NCBI GenBank assembly: GCA_049840875.1
Contig: JASGJE010000014.1
Location: forward strand, 202,957 to 266,956
DNA length: 64,000 nt
From: JAFDYH01 sp049840875
GTDB lineage: Bacteria; Bacteroidota; Bacteroidia; Chitinophagales; Chitinophagaceae
Direction of reading: 5' to 3'
The notes beneath the pieces were generated by a model. The model was not told where the DNA came from, did no database searches, and worked only from the letters and a program-made list of their open reading frames with translations. Of this stretch, positions 43,937 to 52,842 are shown one piece after another (the stretch's first letter is position 1; the number at the start of each line of letters is the position of its first letter). The translations under genes and the position numbers were made by a program.

Positions 43937-44652
43937 CCGGGTTCGAATACGTCGGCAGCGAGTTGTTGATGTTCCGCGAGGCCATCAATTGGAAGCGCTA
44001 CTGGTCGGGGGTCATCTTACCGTTCTTAGGAATGCGCGTGCTCGATGTCGGTGCGGGGATTGGAGCGACCGCCCAGGCATTCGCCAAACACGAATGCTCG
44101 CGCTGGATCGAGCTCGAGCCCGATCCCGTGCAAGCGCGCGAGATCGTCTCTCTCCGTGACCGCGGCGAATTGCCCGCCCGTTGCGAGGTGCTCGTCGGGA
44201 CATCGCGCGATCTTCGAGCGCATGACCGATTTGACACGGTGCTGTACATCGATGTTCTCGAACACATCGAGGACGACCGCGCGGAGCTTACCCGCGTGCT
44301 CGACCACGTCGACGCCGGCGGTCACGTCGTAATCCTTGCGCCGGCTGATTCTTTTTTGTTCACCGATTTCGACACGAGCATCGGTCACTTTCGGCGCTAC
44401 GACCGGCGCAGTCTGTCGGCTCTCCTGCCCGCGGGCTGCGACATGATGAGCTGCCGCTACCTGGATAGTGCGGGCATGTTAGCGAGTCTCGCGAATCGAC
44501 TGTTGCTGAAGCAGTCGATGCCGTCGGCCGGACAGATCCGATTCTGGGATCGTGTGCTCGTGCGATGTTCGCTGGTACTGGATCGACTGACTTTCGGATG
44601 CATCGGCAAGACGGTCGTATGCGTCTATCGCAAACGTGACGGCGTCGTGTGA
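43933..44652 (+). CDS. Class I SAM-dependent methyltransferase
   Basis: A 239-residue enzyme translated from the ATG at 43,933, which overlaps the gtrA stop. Motif I is V-L-D-V-G-A-G-I-G-A-T near residue 37, followed by the acidic residue in I-E-L-E-P-D. The segment V-L-Y-I-D-V-L-E-H-I-E-D-D near residue 103 and G-H-F-R-R-Y-D-R-R-S-L near residue 152 resemble the methyltransferase at 37,895, so the two may be distant paralogs. The substrate is probably a lipid-linked or nucleotide sugar. Confidence 0.85.
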   Translation: MTGFEYVGSELLMFREAINWKRYWSGVILPFLGMRVLDVGAGIGATAQAFAKHECSRWIELEPDPVQAREIVSLRDRGELPARCEVLVGTSRDLRAHDRFDTVLYIDVLEHIEDDRAELTRVLDHVDAGGHVVILAPADSFLFTDFDTSIGHFRRYDRRSLSALLPAGCDMMSCRYLDSAGMLASLANRLLLKQSMPSAGQIRFWDRVLVRCSLVLDRLTFGCIGKTVVCVYRKRDGVV

Positions 44653-44658
44653 CTACTG

Positions 44659-45259
44659 ATGAATAAATTCGTCAGGGCATTCTCCGCGAGTGCATGCTTC
44701 GTGGCGCTGCTGCTCGTCATCAACATCATTCACATGCGGTATTTCTGACGTCAATGTCGTCTTCTACTCGTCTTTGCTGGATGCGGCATTGGCGGTCGCG
44801 GTCGCAGGCGCGCTGTTGTGTTTCATGCACGCTTTCGCATCGCTCAACACGCTGGAGAAGACGCAGCTCGTGATTATCTGGGGATTGCTCGGATACGGAT
44901 TCGCGATCTCCGTGCCGACCGTCATCGACAGATCTCTCTCGTTCTACATTCTCGAAAAGTTGCAACAGCGCGGCGGCGGTATCCGGCAAGACGCCTTCGA
45001 TCGCGTATTCACTCAGGAATACATGAAGGAAGCTCGTCTCGTCGACATTCGACTGACCGAGCAGGAGCAGTCCGGAACAATCGTGATCCACAATGGATGT
45101 GTCGAGCTGACTCCGAAAGGAAACGCGCTCGCGAATATCAGCCGCTTCTATAGAAGCCACTTCTTGCCGAAGAAGCGTCTGATTCTCGACGACTACACCG
45201 ACGATCTCACCGAACCGTTCCGCCACAGTACGACGGATGTGGACTACACATGCGAATAA
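44659..45259 (+). CDS. Hypothetical membrane-anchored protein, frameshifted
   Basis: The gene begins M-N-K-F-V-R-A-F-S-A-S-A with a first hydrophobic helix, reaches a stop at 44,746 and continues in the next frame with D-V-N-V-V-F-Y-S-S-L-L-D. Two more helices follow (about A-V-A-V-A-G-A-L-L-C-F and Q-L-V-I-I-W-G-L-L-G-Y). The rest is a soluble domain of about 100 residues ending D-V-D-Y-T-C-E. I recognise no family. It sits between a methyltransferase and a glycosyltransferase-like gene, whose start it overlaps by 10 bases. Confidence 0.55.
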
Positions 45260-46835
45260 ATGTGCGCGCTGGTTGGAATGCGTTGCGAGCAAACATTCCC
45301 TGCGCAGCGTTCCTGATCGCTGTAATCGTCTTTCAGCTGTACCTTTATTTCACTTACCCCCGGGAAACCCGTCGACAGTGCCGCACGCAATGGCTGGGAA
45401 CTCTGGTGGGATCAGAGCCAGTACCTCGCGAGCGCCACCGCACTGGCATCGTTCAACTTTTCCGAGTCGCAACATTGGTACCCGCTCGGGTATTCGCTAC
45501 TGGGCGTACCGCTGGTTCGCCTCGTCAGAGATCCGTTCTTCTTCCCAAATCTGCTGTCGATGATCGTCTTCGCGTGGGCGTTCCAGCGCTATTTCCGCCC
45601 GCTGATCGGCATGTTTGGAGTCGCGCTGGCATTTTTCGGCGCGTTGGCGTTGCCGCTCGTCACGAAGATTCCGTTCGAAGTGCGACATTTGCTGTGGCTT
45701 CAATTCGTCGTCCCATGGAACACGATACCGGTCGCGGCGATGTTCATGAGCCTGATCTGCCTGGTGCATGAGCTGGAACCGCAGACTCCGCTGTCACGAC
45801 ATCTGCTCATCGGCGCGCTCGTCGGTGCGATCGTGGCGATCAAACCCGTTGAAGTATTGCCGCTGACAGTCGCCGGTTCTTGGTATTTGGCGAAGACCCT
45901 TAAAGACCGGAGCACCGCACTGCGCCGAATCGGCGCGACCGTGTGCGGCGTCGTGGTGACGGCGGGTCCTGTCGTCGCGCTGGGTATTTATATTCATCAC
46001 GGCTTGTCGTCGCCGTATACCGACGAGATCGGCCAGATCGGGATGTCCGCGGCTGACTTGCCGCAAAGGGCGATCGATCTATTCGTTGATGCCGGGCCTT
46101 CGTTCGGCGAGCCGAATACGGCCTTGTTCGGCCTGTTGCCTTGGTTCCCGATCCTTGCACCACTCGCGATTGTCGGCGCAGCTCTCGAGGCCGCGTGAAT
46201 TGTTGCTTCCAGTTGCGATGGTCTGCGTTTCCTACGTGACCTATCTCGCCTACAACGATTTCATACCGAAGGCACTGCTGCACTTCTTCCTGATTCACTA
46301 CCTAGTTTGGACATTCCCGGTCGTCGCCGCCGCCGGTCTATATATGCTGGTCTGCATCGTGCGCCGACCGCGATGGGCTATACCATCCATAGCGGCGCTT
46401 GTCGTCGTCTGTGCGATCGGCGCGCTCCGAATTCATCTAGTGCCCTCAGCCCATCTGCGCGATACATCACGAGCGGTCGATGACGGCCGCATATTCGAGC
46501 TCAGCTTCACCGTTCCAACGCACGTCGACGCCATCGATTTGCCGCCGAGCCAGGTGATGCGGCAGCACGCTTTGTTCGGCAACCCTCTAAAAGTCGAAGT
46601 CGATCAGGAGCCGCTCAATCTCTATTCGGGATATCGACTGATCAACTTGGGCGATCGCTGGCGCCTGATGTTCACGCGACCAATCAATGCAACGCGAATT
46701 TCATTCTGGGCGCCCGACCTCGACGAAAACCAAGTGATGAATATCCGTCCGATGCGGTTCGCGCTTCATTTCGAATCGAGCCCTTGGGCGCCACATTCAG
46801 CAGAAACCGATGTGATGTATTGGTTACGGCGTTAG
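45250..46835 (+). CDS. Polytopic GT-C-like membrane protein, frameshifted
   Basis: After correcting indels near 45,380 and 46,190 this is a protein of about 525 residues. It has ten or so membrane helices and a soluble C-terminal part (R-I-F-E-L-S-F-T-V-P-T-H-V-D to Y-W-L-R-R). The early periplasmic loop reads G-W-E-L-W-W-D-Q-S-Q-Y-L-A-S-A-T, with the aspartate where GT-C enzymes have their catalytic acid, and H-W-Y-P-L-G-Y-S-L-L-G follows. It could transfer a sugar from a lipid donor in the periplasm. It is the last gene of the plus-strand cluster. Confidence 0.6.
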
Positions 46836-46860
46836 ATCGAAAACGCAACGACGCGACGAT

Positions 46861-48024
46861 TCAAGTCAGCGCAGTCGCTAGCTCCGCGCGAAGATCCGCC
46901 ACATCCTCGACACCGACGGACAAGCGTATCAATCCATCGCTGATACCCAACCGCTTGCGATTCTCCGGCGGCACCGACGCGTGCGTCATGATCGCCGGAT
47001 GCTCGATCAAGCTTTCGACGCCGCCGAGCGACTCAGCGAGCGCGAACAAATGGCACCGCTCGAGCGTACGCCGCGCCTTGCGCGAGCCGCCCTTGACGAC
47101 AATCGTGATGATGCCGCCGAAGCCGTCCATCTGACGTTTGGCCAGCGCATGTTGCGGATGCGATTTGAGACCTGGATAAATCACGCGCTCGACGGCCGGA
47201 TGCTTTTCGAGCCATCGCGCGAGCTCGAGCGCGTTCGCGCAATGCGCGCGCATGCGCAAGTGAAGCGTCTTGAGTCCGCGCATCGCGAGGAACGCGTCGA
47301 ACGGACCGGCGACGGCGCCGACTGAGTTCTGCAGGAACGCCATCTTCTCGGCGAGAGCCGCGTCGTCGCCAACGACCGCGATGCCGCCGACCATGTCCGA
47401 ATGTCCGTTGAGGTACTTCGTCGCCGAATGCACGACGAGATGCGCGCCGTATTCGAGCGGTCGCTGCAACATCGGCGAGCAGAACGTGTTGTCGACGACG
47501 AGGATCAGGCCGTGCTTCTTCGCGAACGCGCCGAGCTTGGCGAGATCGACGAGCTTGAGCATCGGATTGGTCGGCGTCTCGGCCCAGATCATGCGCGTGT
47601 TCGGCTTCAGCGCGGCTTTGACGGCGCTCATATCACCGAGATCGACGAACGTGAAGTCTAGCCCCGCGCTGCGCCGGCGCACCCGCTCGAACAATCGATA
47701 GCTGCCGCCGTAGAGATCGTCCATCGCGATGACGTGACTGCCGCTGTCGAGCAAATCGAGGATCGTCGCGGTAGTAGCCATGCCCGACGCGAACGCGAAA
47801 CCTGCGCGACCACCTTCGAGATCGGCGATGCAACGCTCGTAGGCGATGCGCGTGGGATTCTGCGTACGCGAATATTCGTAGCCCTGGTGCACGCCGGGGC
47901 TTTTCTGCACGTATGTCGAGGTGGCGTAGATCGGCGTCATGATGGCGCCGGTCGAGGGATCGGGATGTTGGCCGGCGTGGATCGCGCGCGTGCCGAGGCC
48001 TTGCTGGTCTTTGTTGTTGCGCAT
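46861..48024 (-). CDS. Cystathionine gamma-lyase/synthase, Cys/Met PLP enzyme
   Basis: A 387-residue PLP enzyme starting at 48,024 (M-R-N-N-K-D-Q-Q-G-L-G-T-R-A-I-H-A-G). Key sites are Y-E-Y-S-R-T-Q-N-P-T-R near residue 46, A-S-G-M-A-T-T near residue 75, D-D-L-Y-G-G-S-Y-R-L-F, D-N-T-F-C-S-P near residue 175 and the PLP lysine in S-A-T-K-Y-L-N-G-H-S-D. Lyase and synthase cannot be told apart by eye, but a cystathionine beta-synthase gene on the same strand makes gamma-lyase (reverse transsulfuration to cysteine) more likely. It is intact and starts eight bases after the FkbM gene. Confidence 0.9.
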   Translation of the reverse strand: MRNNKDQQGLGTRAIHAGQHPDPSTGAIMTPIYATSTYVQKSPGVHQGYEYSRTQNPTRIAYERCIADLEGGRAGFAFASGMATTATILDLLDSGSHVIAMDDLYGGSYRLFERVRRRSAGLDFTFVDLGDMSAVKAALKPNTRMIWAETPTNPMLKLVDLAKLGAFAKKHGLILVVDNTFCSPMLQRPLEYGAHLVVHSATKYLNGHSDMVGGIAVVGDDAALAEKMAFLQNSVGAVAGPFDAFLAMRGLKTLHLRMRAHCANALELARWLEKHPAVERVIYPGLKSHPQHALAKRQMDGFGGIITIVVKGGSRKARRTLERCHLFALAESLGGVESLIEHPAIMTHASVPPENRKRLGISDGLIRLSVGVEDVADLRAELATALT

Positions 48025-48032
48025 GCGTTGAC

Positions 48033-49050
48033 TCAAGGTCGTGGGTGAACGAGAAGGTCGAGATGATGTTTGCCGTCCGATTTCGTCCGCTCGTTGACGG
48101 CTTCCCATTGGTGCATGATTTCGTCGGACCGGCTGCAGCGCACTCGCGCGCCTTCGGTGGTGAGAACGTCGATCATTTCGCCGTACGCGAAGAGCTCGGC
48201 GAGATACTCGTCGGGCTCGATGCCGACAAAACGCCGCATACAGTACGGATGGAACTCGGTAAGCACCCGCGGTCGATGACGCGCGAGCCCGTCGCGAAAG
48301 CCGCGCCAGGCAAGCAGCTCGAAGCCTTCTATGTCGAGCTTTACGACGTCGATCCTGAGGAAAGTCGCGCGTGAGGTCGTCGAGGCGCAGCGTTTGTGCA
48401 TAAAGCGAATTGGCATCGGCCGCTCCCGTAGCGAGCGCCTGCCCGTTTGATGTGCCGGGATCGGTGCGTATCGCCACGCGTCCCTCTCGATCGGACGCGG
48501 CGCAGGCGAGCACTCTCACGTGCGCGAAGCCGTTTCGAGCGAGCGAGTGATGGATCAGCTGGACGTTCTTATCCATGGGCTCAATAGCCAGTACGAACCC
48601 ATCCTTCCCGACGATGTGCGCTGCGAGATTCGTGAAGAATCCGATGTTCGCGCCGACGTCGACGAATACATCGCCCGTGCGCAACAGCTCGCCCATCGCG
48701 GCCGTCACGTGCGACTCATAGACGTGCGTTTTGCGGATGGCGTCGCCGATGTCGCGGTCATGTGCCCGCACGAATAGCGAAAAGTCTTCGAGCTCGACTT
48801 CGACGAACCCACCGATCGCTGGACCACCGCGATTGCGTTTCACGAATTCCGGCGACGTCAGGAAGCCGCGCGCAAGCTCTTCAGGCGAAACCGTGCGCTC
48901 AGCGATGACCCGAGACAACTCGTTCCAGCCTTGCGTGTCCGGCTCGCGGCCGAGCAAAAGTCGATACGCATAGTAGATGTCGTCTTCACTCGCATGGGCG
49001 GTCATGTTCCGCTTCAAATCGGCCTGCGAGTCTGGATTCTGGGTAGGCAT
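48033..49050 (-). CDS. FkbM family methyltransferase with N-terminal DUF4214-like domain, frameshifted
   Basis: Residues 1-228 lie in one frame: a DUF4214-type segment (Y-Y-A-Y-R-L-L-L-G-R-E-P-D) near residue 25, then the SAM site V-F-V-D-V-G-A-N-I-G-F-F near residue 129 and A-I-E-P near residue 153. At about 48,365 the frame changes and the end continues V-V-K-L-D-I-E-G-F-E-L-L-A-W-R-G to 48,033. FkbM enzymes O-methylate sugars or polyketides. It sits between the two transsulfuration genes, with which it has no known functional link; it may belong to the glycan cluster by origin. Confidence 0.82.
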
Positions 49051-49101
49051 GTGGATGAATCGTGAGTTCCGATTTTTTCGTATCGAGAGCCGACGCGGTG
49101 A

Positions 49102-50486
49102 TCAGCCGGCCCGCCGCCTCAGATAATTCAAAAGATCAATCCGCGTAATCAACCCCAAAAACCTCTCCCCCTCCACCACGATCGCCACATGCCCCACCTC
49201 GAACACCGGCAACAACGCCTCGATCGGCGATTTCACATCGAGCACCTGGAGCTTCGACACCATCGCCGTTGACACCGGATCGCGGAATCGCGTCTCGTCG
49301 CGATAAACGTGCAAGAGCACGTCCGATTCGTCGACGATGCCGACGATGCGGTCGCCGTCCATGACGGGCAATTGCGAGACGTCGTAGAGCTTCATGCGGT
49401 TGTAGGCGGTGATCAATAGATCGGCCGGCGCGACGACGACGGTGTCGCGGCGCACGTATGGTCGCAAGATCAGATCGCGCAAATCGCCGAAGGTCGCGCT
49501 CGAGGAAGCCGTTGTCGAGCATCCAGTAATCGTTGTACATCTTCGAGAGGTATTTGTTGCCGGTGTCGCAGACGAAGGTGACGACGCGTTTGGACGTGCT
49601 CTGCTCGCGGCAATACTTTAGCGCGGCGGCGACGAGTGTGCCGGTCGACGAGCCGGCCGAGGACGCCTTCCTTGCCGAGCAAATCGCGCGCGGTGACAAG
49701 ACTTTCCGTGTCGGTGATCGTATAGGCTTGTTTGACGTGCGAGAAATCGCCATCGGCGGAAGGAAATCTTCGCCGATGCCTTCGACCATCCAACTGCCGG
49801 CTTCGCCGATATCGTGCCTGTGTGGATGTAATCCGGGCGAGGATCGAACCGACCGGATCGGCGAGGACCAATTCTGTACCTTCGGCGGACGTCCGCGCAA
49901 AATAACGCCACAGGCCGGTCATCGTTCCGCCGGACCCCACGCAGCAGAACACGATCGCGTCGACGCGCCCGTTCGATCTGCTCCAAGATCTCTGGCCCGG
50001 TGGTGCGTCTCGTGCGGCCGCGGGTTGTCGGGATTGTTGAATTGATTGATGAAGTACGCGCCCGGCGTCTCGCGCGCGATTCGCTCGGCGAGATCCTGGT
50101 AATACTGAGGATGACCCTTCGGCCGACGTCGGTGCGTGTGAGCAAGACTTCGGCGCCCATCGCCTTGAGATTGAAAGATCTTCTCGCGGCTCATCTTGTC
50201 CGGCATGACGAGAATCAGGCGATAGCCTTTCTGCTGCGCGACGAGCGCAAGGCCGAGTCCGGTATTACCGGCGGTGCCTTCGACGAGCGTCGCGCCCGGG
50301 TTTGATGCGACCGTCGCGCTCTGCGCCTTCGATCATCGAAAGGCCGATGCGATCCTTGATCGAACCGCCGGGATTCTGGCTTTCGAGCTTGAGATAAGAG
50401 CTCACAGCGGCCGGTATCGAGCCGCTGCGACTTTCACCATCGGCGTCGTTGCCGATGAGCTCGAGCACGCTCTTTGCAATCGTCAT
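49102..50486 (-). CDS. Cystathionine beta-synthase with C-terminal CBS pair, frameshifted
   Basis: This PLP enzyme condenses serine (or O-acetylserine) with homocysteine. Starting at 50,486 (M-T-I-A-K-S-V-L-E-L-I-G-N), it carries the PLP lysine in N-P-G-G-S-I-K-D-R-I-G near residue 46. After indels come D-K-M-S-R-E-K-I-F, Y-F-I-N-Q-F-N-N-P-D-N-P, F-C-C-V-G-S-G-G-T-M-T-G and F-V-C-D-T-G-N-K-Y-L-S-K. The last 120 residues are a pair of CBS modules (V-S-Q-L-P-V-M-D-G-D-R-I-V-G-I-V). At least five frame changes occur between 49,490 and 50,300, while the order of motifs is intact, so sequencing error is likely. Confidence 0.85.
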
Positions 50487-50645
50487 TGGGGCTCCGCAGC
50501 GTTCGCGTCCGCTTGAGCGGCGCGCGAACCGGTTGCCGCGATCGAGGCGCGGCGCTGAACGTGCGGATGATAACCGAGCGAAGGGCGCCGCCGCCTCTCG
50601 GGCGCGGCGCCCCGTGGAAAAACGGGATTTGTCAGCGGTGCGAGG

Positions 50646-50867
50646 TCAGTGCGTCGCGGTCCGGTGCTCCCACATCGACGTGAGGATGTCCTTCGCGCGC
50701 AACTTCTCTTTCTTCATGTTGTGCAAGGTCACATCATCGATCGGCAGAACGCCGAGCTCCGCATCGCGTACCTTGCTGTCGAGCTCCTTGTGGCGTTGAT
50801 ACAGCGTGCGGAATTCGGAATTGCTCTGCATCAACGCTTCCACCTCTTTCTCGTTCTGTTCGAACAT
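50646..50867 (-). CDS. DUF465 (YdcH-like) small protein
   Basis: A 73-residue helical protein with M-F-E-Q-N-E-K-E-V-E-A-L at the start and the family block F-R-T-L-Y-Q-R-H-K-E-L-D-S-K-V, followed by L-H-N-M-K-K-E-K-L-R-A-K-D. DUF465 proteins are short coiled coils with unknown role, common in Proteobacteria. The start is fixed by a perfect AGGAGG Shine-Dalgarno sequence at 50,875-50,880. It is monocistronic, downstream of a non-coding stretch. Confidence 0.88.
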   Translation of the reverse strand: MFEQNEKEVEALMQSNSEFRTLYQRHKELDSKVRDAELGVLPIDDVTLHNMKKEKLRAKDILTSMWEHRTATH

Positions 50868-51346
50868 CAGCTGACCTCCTCTAGCAAAAAAGCCGCGGGC
50901 GCGGTGGCGCGACGACGTCGCGCCACCGGCTGCGGAACTACGATTACGACGGGATTGCGCGATGGCCGGAGAGAAACAACCCGAGCATGGCCTTGCGACA
51001 AGACATCGCGAGCTGCCCGCAGGACGCCACTGCCAGGTTCGTCCGTGCGCGCGTTGGCTCTTCGAAACTGAGGCGTTTGCATCCTCGGTCGCTGTCGCTG
51101 CACTCGTGGGGCCGACTCTCCGCCCCAAGCGGTTGCGGGTTTCCGAACCACTTGGGAGTTAGACGCTACTCCTCCGTTCCGGGCTTGGCAATCACGCAAA
51201 AACCTTGCCGAGCCGAACGCTGCGCGGACCCTCACCCGCCACGTAAAAATTTCGTGATATCAGAAGCTTAGACGAAAGCGATGCGCCGCGGCTCACGCGG
51301 CGAAAAGACGCGGGCGACGCCGCGCCGACTGCAGAAAATACATCCC
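50868..51346. other. 480-bp stretch without a convincing gene
   Basis: Between the DUF465 gene and the OmpA-like gene no frame has good codon use. The stretch holds an 11-bp hairpin (CCCAAGCGGTT at 51,124-51,134 with AACCACTTGGG at 51,146-51,156) and a terminator-like hairpin at 50,885-50,931. It could contain an RNA gene on the minus strand; I could not match it to tmRNA, RNase P RNA, 4.5S RNA or 6S RNA by conserved blocks. Confidence 0.5.
50885..50931 (-). terminator. Strong hairpin with T tract, minus strand
   Basis: GGTGGCGCGAC (50,903-50,913) and GTCGCGCCACC (50,917-50,927) form a perfect 11-bp stem. AGCC and GGCT close it further out with a one-sided bulge, and on the minus strand six T residues follow at once. 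This is an intrinsic terminator in form. It lies upstream of the DUF465 gene, so it must end another transcript, either from the OmpA-like gene or from an RNA in the 50.9-51.3 kb gap. Confidence 0.6.
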
Positions 51347-52249
51347 TCAATTCGCCCCTTCGAGCCTGATTTCGACCTGCGAAATCTTGCCTTTGCCGCT
51401 GCCCGCGCTGCGGATGCGGTCGGCCGCGATTCCGTCCGAGACGAGCGCGTCGCGCACCGCGTCGGCGCGCGCGCGCGCGAGGGTCGCATTGCCCGGCACG
51501 CTCGCGTCGATGCGCACGCGCGAACCCGGCACGGCGTTGACGAAATCGACGACGGCGCCGATGCGCGCGGTGCCGGCTTTGGCGAGCGTCGAATCGCCGC
51601 GCGCGAACGCGTTGTCGGCGAGCGTCATGCGCTTGGGCTCCGCGGCGCTCGGCTTTGCAGGCGCCGTCGGCGCCGCACCTGACAACTCGGCTTCCTTTTT
51701 CGCGAGTGCCGCCGCCTTGGCCTGAAGATCGGCCATGCGTTTCGCCTGCGTCGCTTCTTCGCGCGCGGCTTCGGCCGCCTGCGAGGCCTCTTCGCCCTGC
51801 GCGCGAGCGGCCTCGGCTTCCTGCGCGGAGCGCTCGGCTTCTTCGGCGCGGATCTGCGCCTGCAATCGTTGCTGCTCGAGCTCGCGGCGCGCCTGCTCGG
51901 CGTCGCGTCGCGCGGCGGCGAGCTCGAGTTGATCATTCTCACGCTGGAGCGCGACGCGGTCGGTCTCGGCGGCCTCGGCCTCGGCCGAGACGCGCGCGAT
52001 GTCGATGCGCCGCTCGGCGACATAGATGAGATACGGCCGCTCCTTGCGACCGCCCTCTTTCAGCGCTTGCAAGGCCGCGCGTGCGCGCTCGACCTGCATC
52101 GGCGCGAGCGTGCCAAGCTTCGGATCGGCCGTAAGACGCTCGAGGCTGTCACTGAGCCGCTCGTAGTCGAGATCGCGCGCGTGCGCCGGCGTGCCGCTCG
52201 CGAACGCGGCGATAAGGAATACCGAGACGAAAACGGTGCGCAGGCTCAT
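51347..52249 (-). CDS. Periplasmic coiled-coil protein with degenerate OmpA-like C-terminal domain
   Basis: A 300-residue protein with signal peptide (V-F-L-I-A-A-F-A-S-G-T-P-A-H-A), a DUF4398-like front, a very long Ala/Glu/Arg-rich coiled coil (about residues 85-200) and an OmpA-like end (residues 205-300). In the end domain the usual G-H-T-D peptidoglycan site is replaced by R-I-D-A-S-V-P-G, but A-R-A-R-A-D-A-V-R-D-A-L and D-R-I-R-S-A-G are kept. It probably spans the periplasm, with reduced or lost peptidoglycan binding. Its start overlaps the preceding gene by ATGA. Confidence 0.8.
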   Translation of the reverse strand: MSLRTVFVSVFLIAAFASGTPAHARDLDYERLSDSLERLTADPKLGTLAPMQVERARAALQALKEGGRKERPYLIYVAERRIDIARVSAEAEAAETDRVALQRENDQLELAAARRDAEQARRELEQQRLQAQIRAEEAERSAQEAEAARAQGEEASQAAEAAREEATQAKRMADLQAKAAALAKKEAELSGAAPTAPAKPSAAEPKRMTLADNAFARGDSTLAKAGTARIGAVVDFVNAVPGSRVRIDASVPGNATLARARADAVRDALVSDGIAADRIRSAGSGKGKISQVEIRLEGAN

Positions 52250-52628
52250 TGGAATCCCGCTCCGTCATGGCGCGGCGCGGCGTTCGAAAGCTCCGCGTTC
52301 TGCCGCTTGAGATTCTCGACCGACTCGCGCGCCTTGCCGAGCCGCGCCTTCGCCGCCGCGAGCTCGCTGTCGACCGCCGACTGGCCGGCCAGCATCGTCG
52401 CCTCGTCATAATCCGTCTCGCGGCGGCCGTGTTCGCCGCCGCGAGATGGTCTTCGGCCGAGCGCAGCTCAATCGGCGCGTAGGTCGCCGCCCCGGCCGTC
52501 TTGGCCGCCGCGACGTTGCGCGCGGCGACCCCGAGCGCGTCGGTCGGCGGCTTGGTCGGGGCGCAGGCCGTGGTAAAGGCCGCCAGAATTGCGATCACTG
52601 CATGGATTTTTATGGCGCTTGATGTCAT
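52246..52628 (-). CDS. DUF4398 domain lipoprotein, frameshifted
   Basis: A small lipoprotein with lipobox A-F-T-T-A-C (Cys22) and the DUF4398 pattern A-A-R-N-V-A-A-A-K-T-A-G-A-A-T-Y-A-P-I-E-L-R-S-A. Near 52,420 the frame changes, and the helical end (S-E-L-A-A-A-K-A-R-L-G-K-A-R-E-S-V) ends in G-A-G-F-Q, overlapping the next start. DUF4398 lipoproteins accompany OmpA-like genes, as here; they are thought to be envelope-associated. The start at 52,628 is divergent from pilU. Confidence 0.75.
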
Positions 52629-52842
52629 AACAGCGGCGCTTTCCGCGGCATTGGGGAATGGGGAGTATTGTGGAAAGCCGCCCGTGCCTTTGGCAACGGG
52701 CCGGCACGATGCTCGCATGGAGAAGTCGGGAAAAAATGTCTGCGCCGGCACGGTTTCGTGTCGATCGCGGGCCGCCGATTGGGCTTAAGAGTCGCATCGA
52801 CGGCGCAACGTTCCGTACCAATCGAAGAAGACGAGGGAACCG

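Noticed and set aside
46861..49050. A 729-residue fusion of an FkbM methyltransferase and a Cys/Met PLP enzyme
   Set aside because: The fusion exists only because an indel near 48,365 runs the FkbM frame into that of the next gene. The FkbM C-terminus is present in another frame with its own stop at 48,033, and the PLP enzyme has a normal start at 48,024.
50932..51240. tmRNA, RNase P RNA, 4.5S RNA or 6S RNA in the non-coding stretch
   Set aside because: The conserved blocks I would expect (for example GAGGAAAGTCC of RNase P, the tRNA-like end of tmRNA, GGTCAGGTCCGGAAGG of 4.5S, the 6S closing stem) are not found, so only an unassigned structured region is claimed.
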